NCBI GenBank assembly: GCA_024036415.1
Contig: JAMWET010003073.1
Coordinates: 338,501 to 402,500, forward strand
DNA length: 64,000 bases
DNA from: Prochilodus magdalenae
Lineage: Eukaryota > Chordata > Actinopteri > Characiformes > Prochilodontidae
Direction: 5' to 3'
A program made the translations under genes and the position numbers. The notes beneath the pieces were generated by a model, which made no database searches, was not told the origin of the DNA, and saw only the letters and a list, made by a program, of their open reading frames with translations. This document shows positions 61,228-64,000 of the stretch, in pieces; positions within the stretch are counted from its first letter, which is position 1; every line of letters begins with the position of its first letter.

Positions 61228-61943
61228 AGTCTTTTTTCTGCAGGACTGACATTCTGTTGAGGTTCAGTTTATGGATAAATGGTCTAAGATTTTTCTGTAA
61301 AATTTCTTGGTACAATCCAGAATTTATTTAATGCATTAAATGATTGAAAGCTGTCCTTTTCCAGAAGCAGCAAAACACATTGGCTCGTATGTTGGAATGC
61401 AGCCACTGTTTTCCCAAAGATAATATCTTGCATTTAAGCCATGAAGATCTATTTTGCCTTACATGTATAAGATATACATAACACAGTCTGCTGGCTCATC
61501 CATCTGGTCTTTATGAAACTTTAAACAGGCTTCCTGGAGAGTGATGGCTTTCTCTATGCAATCATTCCAGATATACTATTCTTGTACACTGTTTTGCTGG
61601 TGGTGGACCAATACACACTGACATTAGCAGGTGTAAAAGAGGCCTGCAGTTCCTTAGATGTTACCCAGGGTTGTATGTGATCTTCCACAATATTATACAC
61701 AATAATCTGGGAGTCATTTTTAATGCATGAGCAGTCCTGGGAAGGTTAACAATAGTGCTAAATCCCCCCCCTCTTTAGCACTTCCTGACAGTGGATTGAT
61801 TCACTTGGATCCATCTCCAAACTCCCCTTCCAACCTAAAGGGCATTGTTAATTAATTTTCTCAGCTTGTTCATAGTTCAGTTTACCTTTATGTAGAAATT
61901 CACAAAATGTCGAAGGGTTCACAAACTTTCAAGCAGCACTGTA
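61228..61943 (-). mobile_element. Tc1-like DNA transposon relic, one end and partial transposase
   Basis: The high-coordinate end carries a typical Tc1-like terminus GGGTTCACAAACTTTCAAGC then AGCACTGTA, ending at a TA. Below it, antisense transposase pieces can be followed in order: GTGGATTGATTCACTTGG; GCAGTCCTGGGAAGGTTAAC; AGGCCTGCAGTTCCTTAGAT then GTTACCC; CACACTGACATTAGCAGG; TGCTGGTGGTGGACC; TTGGAATGCAG; CAGAAGCAGCAAAACAC; TGGTACAATCCAGAATTTA; TGAGGTTCAGTTTATGG. The other terminus and the N-terminal DNA-binding half are missing beyond about 61228. Many indels break the frame, no open frame above 60 codons remains, so the copy is dead. Family named from motif order recalled for a fish and frog Tc1 group. 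Confidence 0.8.
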
Positions 61944-62439
61944 AGCATCAAGACCTTAATTTACTGAAACATATTTATTAGAGCTGAGGAAATTGTAGTA
62001 AACAGTGTAGATGTACCACAATCATCCTTCAACATTTTTGTATCTGAATTATTGGGATTATTGTCAGTGTCATTTGAAAAGCTACAATCGTTTTTCCTAT
62101 TTTATCAACTGGAATCTTACATCGCTAGTTTAAATGCAAAGTACACATCCAAACTAATGGCATCTTATCCCAGTGTCTTTAGTAACTGTAGCATTACAAA
62201 AGACTAATTTGGTCAGTGAAGCCTGACAGCATTTAGGCACTTTTAGCATTTTAGAGCCATTGCAGGTTCAACTGCAGCTCTGATAGGACATTATGAAGCT
62301 AGGTAACGCTAAGCTCCAAGCCTTTAATCTGTAGGTTAGCGCTTATCTATACAGCCATCATCATTACAATATGGAAATATTACATAAAACACAAATAAAA
62401 CACCTGACAATCAGGAAAATGAAAGTCACACTTGATTTG
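61944..62439. other. Intergenic stretch, no gene seen
   Basis: AT-rich with no recognised feature. Confidence 0.55.
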
Positions 62440-63130
62440 AGTGGGTTCATTATGCTTCTATAATGAAAGCACTAAAGCCCTGCCTAATGTCACTTCTTAG
62501 CGGAGCGTTTTGGTAATTGGGACTCCTAGGTCCGGGGAGCAACAGCTCAGTTTCACCTTGCTGAAGTTGGCCATGCAAATAATGCATGCTGTACAAAACA
62601 CATAAAAGCCATTGCCTTTGTTCTTTATGGCCCGTGTGCGTCCTCTCCTCAGCCTCCATCTACTGCCGTCCCTGTTCCGACAAAGGAGGAGGGTTGCCCC
62701 ACACAACCTTATAAATCTCAATGACAATGACACCCAAATGTCCAGAGCTTGAAAAGGTTTAAATTATGGCAACTCCAAGAAAGCCTCCTCATATTCAACT
62801 TGATTACTGTAAAATTGATATCCAGGTAATTGATAATGCCTTGGTGAATAATGTTGTCAATTTTCTCCCTAAATCCCATTTTGGTGGCCATCTGGCCCAC
62901 GTAAACAGCTCCCTGGGGAAGAGAGGTAATAGATAGTAATTACTCACAAGTCATTTATTCTTGAGGAGTGTTTAGCGCTTATCTGTTTTACAATTAAAAT
63001 GGAGAACAAGCTGCTCCACACACTTATTTTCAATCTATTGAGGGTCCCAGGGCTGCTGACAGCACTTGAACTTTTAAGACCTTCTTAATGTCCCTTAACA
63101 GGCAAATTGGTGACTATGTCTCTTCTTGTA
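62440..63130. promoter_or_regulatory. Strong candidate conserved non-coding element
   Basis: About 690 bp of complex sequence, free of repeats. It contains a perfect octamer ATGCAAAT at 62573-62580 followed by AATGCATGC, GAAAAGGTTTAAATTATGGC, CAGGTAATTGATAATGCC, GTTGTCAATTTTCTCCC, GTAATAGATAGTAATTACTC and AATTAAAATGG. POU- and homeobox-like sites are mixed with GC-balanced stretches. No reading frame is credible (two overlapping minus-strand frames of 69 and 78 codons do not resemble any protein). Conservation is inferred, not measured. Confidence 0.42.
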
Positions 63131-63304
63131 GAACAATGCAGAGTTTGTTTTTTTTCTCTCTAAATATTTGGGCGATTTCTCCAAGTGTCTTATAGGCATT
63201 ATCTGTGCCATGTTGGATTTTCAAGAACCACCTCTAAATATGCTTTTCCCACTACACTGTATTTAAGGCACGTAAAAAGGATAAAAACTGAACCTTACCA
63301 TATC

Positions 63305-63500
63305 ACATATTTACATTTACACTTATGGCCTTTAGCAAACGCTCTTATCCAGAGAATCTTACAATCATGCTCAGTGTTCCATCAGAGAATGGTTTCTGGC
63401 TAGTTTAGAAGGTTCAAGTCTAAGACTTGCCTTGAGCTCAGACACTCCCCGAAGAAGGGACCCCAAGCCAGCAACCCCAAGTCAGTGTTTATACCGAGAT
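63305..63500 (+). mobile_element. Common teleost dispersed repeat (CGCTCTTATCCAGAG family)
   Basis: The phrase TTTAGCAAACGCTCTTATCC then AGAGAATCTTACAA is a diverged copy of a motif found in very many fish loci (a form of TTTAGCAGACGCTCTTATCC and AGAGCGACTTACA). It continues through GACACTCCCCGAAGAAGGGA and CCCCAAGCCAGCAACCCCAA, which I recall from the same repeat in otophysans. There is no coding potential. Confidence 0.6.
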
Positions 63501-64000
63501 AGAAGAAACGTTATGCTCAATTTGAGTGCAAAAACAAAACATTTCAATACATTATATCTACTAGTGCTCACTAGTGCTTTACAAAGACATACATCGGACA
63601 GCCAGTGGAAGTTCATTTCACCATCAAGGTGCCAGGACAGCGTTATCATAAAGTATCCATAAATTAACTTACACTAGATCATGTGACAATATTTTAAAGT
63701 TGTGTGAACAATTTGGAGGCCATATAAAAATGGAAGGCGGCCTAACAGCAGTAGGTTTTTTATGGGATATATATTATTGCAACATATGCAGCCTCATGCA
63801 ATAGAAATAGTTTAAAATAAAATGGTTTTAAGAGATGGTTATGAAGGAACCTGAACATCAACCAACATATTCATATAATAAGTTCATTATTAAGTAAATA
63901 GTTATATTTAGCTGCCCCCCAAAGAGCAAAACCTCATACACAAAGATCATCCCACCAAAGAAAGGACAGCTTTAACCTTTATTTACAAAAATCACATACA
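63501..64000. other. Intergenic stretch, no gene seen
   Basis: AT-rich end of the window with no recognised feature. Confidence 0.5.

Overview
The window is non-coding vertebrate nuclear DNA, most likely from a teleost fish. It is AT-rich, carries no bacterial-style gene packing, and is littered with vertebrate microsatellites and decayed transposable elements. Several dispersed repeats match, from memory, families common in otophysan fishes (characins, catfishes, knifefishes): a long foldback element, an AGAACC-rich element, and a repeat built around a motif like CGCTCTTATCCAGAG. That placement is inference. No intact protein-coding gene is supported: outside simple repeats the longest open frames are about 100 to 127 codons, and none shows a recognisable domain apart from retroelement debris. 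The window reads as a gene desert or a very large intron or intergenic interval.

Mobile-element layout, left to right: a dispersed teleost repeat at about 4.5 kb; a minus-strand L2-like LINE at 7.0-8.1 kb with readable reverse-transcriptase motifs; AGAACC-type repeat at 12.2-12.8 kb; a possible palindromic MITE at 25.2 kb; a minus-strand RTE/BovB-like LINE at 29.2-29.9 kb; a short terminal-inverted-repeat element at 35.6-35.8 kb; a full-length foldback element at 40.46-41.10 kb with two further partial copies at 58.3 and 60.0 kb; an LTR with a primer-binding site matching tRNA-Leu at 48.24-48.59 kb; a LINE 3' tail at 51.3 kb; a plus-strand LINE 3' fragment at 53.8-54.65 kb; a minus-strand Tc1-like transposase relic at 61.2-61.9 kb; and a common teleost repeat at 63.3 kb. 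All are decayed.

Tandem repeats are prominent: TATC at 2.5 kb, a 224-bp ATT/AAT array that is self-complementary at 18.4 kb, TGAG at 14.5 kb, CA arrays at 41.5 and 42.8 kb, and a roughly 280-bp GA purine tract at 46 kb. Two degenerate minisatellites stand out: a 21-bp unit at 24.2 kb that translates as a Thr/Pro-rich heptad, and a 38-bp unit at 49.4 kb.

Between the repeats are islands of complex, less AT-rich sequence dense in TAATTA, CATTAA and octamer-like motifs and lacking coding potential (best cases 8.5-8.9, 19.6-20.1, 23.0-23.6, 45.5-46.0, 50.3-50.8 and 62.4-63.1 kb). They look like conserved non-coding elements of the type found around developmental regulatory genes. This is a judgement from texture only: no alignment was possible. 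I did not find a convincing new biological system. The most useful leads are the candidate enhancers, the Thr/Pro heptad array, and an antisense exon-like open frame at 30.7-31.0 kb.
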